In this document: positions 30,150 through 30,796 of the stretch, piece by piece
Layout: each line of letters starts with the position of its first letter
Numbering within the stretch: the first letter of the stretch is position 1
Origin: Reticulitermes lucifugus
Taxonomy: Eukaryota > Arthropoda > Insecta > Blattodea > Rhinotermitidae
Assembly (NCBI GenBank): GCA_026260175.1
Contig: JAKCWW010004768.1
Span: 8,766 to 39,561 of the forward strand
DNA: 30,796 nucleotides
Reading direction: 5' to 3'
Translations under genes and position numbers: made by a program
The notes under the pieces: generated by a model
The model's database searches: none
Told to the model about the DNA's origin: nothing
Seen by the model: the letters and a program-made list of their open reading frames with translations, nothing else

Positions 30150-30257
30150 ACTAGGATGTGACACTGTGTCATTGGGCAAGTAGTTGCCGACATTTGGAAG
30201 AATCACAGGGCCTTCAGAACACTGCGAACTACTTGACACATTGTCGCATCCCAGAAT
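30150..30257. mobile_element. Inverted-pair element in Rho1 intron
   Basis: Left TAGGATGTGACACTGTGTCATTGGGCAAGTAGTTG and right GAACTACTTGACACATTGTCGCATCCCAGAA are inverted arms. On the minus strand CUGAAGG...UUCUUCC-AAAUGUC (30184-30217) is a hammerhead-like remnant that lost about six bases after the core, and GAAA became CAAA. Confidence 0.7.
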
Positions 30258-30433
30258 ACTTCCATCTGTGACTGACATGAGTATCATAAAAGTATGAGAG
30301 GTATGACCCAGCTGACTGAGGACATTAATGGTGGTATATGACATCTGCAGAAATATTCACTAAAAATTAAAAAAAAATTCTGATGAGATTCTAACTGCAG
30401 ATATTTCAAAGTACACATCTTAATATATTGTAC

Positions 30434-30616
30434 CTGCAACGCAGCTCTAGTTGCTGTCTCAAACACTTCACGAACACCTTCTTTGCTCTTGGCAGAACAT
30501 TCCAAATATGCAAATGCATTAATCTTCTCTGCCATAGCTCGGCCTTCTTCTGGTTTTACAGGCTCCTGCTTCATCTTTCCAAGTTCTTTAATCGTGCTAG
30601 GGTCATTCCGCAAATC
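30434..30616 (-). CDS. Rho1: Rho1 small GTPase, penultimate coding exon
   Basis: A 61-codon exon, phase 0 at both ends, between acceptor GTGTCAG (ending 30617) and donor CAG/GTACAA (GT at 30433-30432). It begins with the Asp of the NKxD guanine-recognition motif, so an intron splits that motif. Next come [15 protein letters not shown] and the Rho insert helix region, then [17 protein letters not shown] (the G5 motif contacting the base) and the C-terminal helix [13 protein letters not shown]. The match to insect Rho1/vertebrate RhoA is close along the whole exon. Rho1 is a membrane-associated GTP switch that drives actomyosin contraction through Rho kinase and formins. Earlier exons lie beyond the right edge of the window. 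Confidence 0.98.
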
Positions 30617-30684
30617 CTGACACCATAAAAACCTATTAGGTGGCACAGCCTTTGCACAATTTGATGACACGGGTAAAAAAGAAA

Positions 30685-30796
30685 ACAAACTCTTAACACT
30701 ACTATAAATAAAGCAACTATATAACTTTAAACCAATATACAGAACTATAATTTTGCCTGTTGTTTTGTATGGGTGTGAGACTTGGTCTCTCACACT
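30685..30796 (+). mobile_element. LINE family A fragment, cut by window end
   Basis: Translation [20 protein letters not shown], with one stop upstream, is the region just past the reverse transcriptase core that normally precedes EHRLRVFENR. It lies in the Rho1 intron upstream of exon 30434-30616, opposite in strand to the gene. Confidence 0.85.

Overview
This is animal, most likely insect, nuclear DNA: AT-rich, intron-bearing and packed with decayed mobile elements. Recurrent non-LTR retrotransposon 3' ends, tRNA-derived SINEs and the sequence of the one recognisable conserved gene (Rho1) suggest a cockroach or termite (Blattodea). That lineage assignment rests on remembered repeat style, not on a search. 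Coding DNA is under 2% of the window.

Two host genes can be supported, both on the minus strand. At the right edge are the last two coding exons of the small GTPase Rho1 (30434-30616 and 29282-29320), joined by a 1113-base intron with a GT donor and AG acceptor. The final exon encodes a polybasic tail and a CRLL prenylation box and is only 39 bases long. At 4109-4310 is a probable first coding exon of a secreted PAN/Apple-domain protein, ending at a good donor site; its later exons are not seen.

The rest is mostly transposons. From the left: an internally deleted LINE copy (1-282), a broken pogo/Tigger-like DDE transposase with a C-terminal zinc finger (542-2222), nine copies of one tRNA-derived SINE family spread across the window, several other SINE families, at least eight pieces of one LINE family, two pieces of a second LINE family, two short pogo-type MITEs, a hAT-like element, two unclassified dispersed repeats (one split by a nested LINE insertion), a 45-base minisatellite, a 30-base tandem array and a 50-N assembly gap.

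The most interesting signal is a set of short elements, often built as inverted pairs, that carry a hammerhead-ribozyme-like motif: stem I, CUGANGA, stem II, GAAAC, a short palindrome, then a UH cleavage position. Different copies keep the core but have different, internally complementary stem sequences. Such motifs are known from Penelope-like retroelements and retrozymes; here they sit in small non-autonomous elements with no reverse transcriptase nearby. Most copies carry core mutations, and all have one extra nucleotide before stem II, so activity is unproven.
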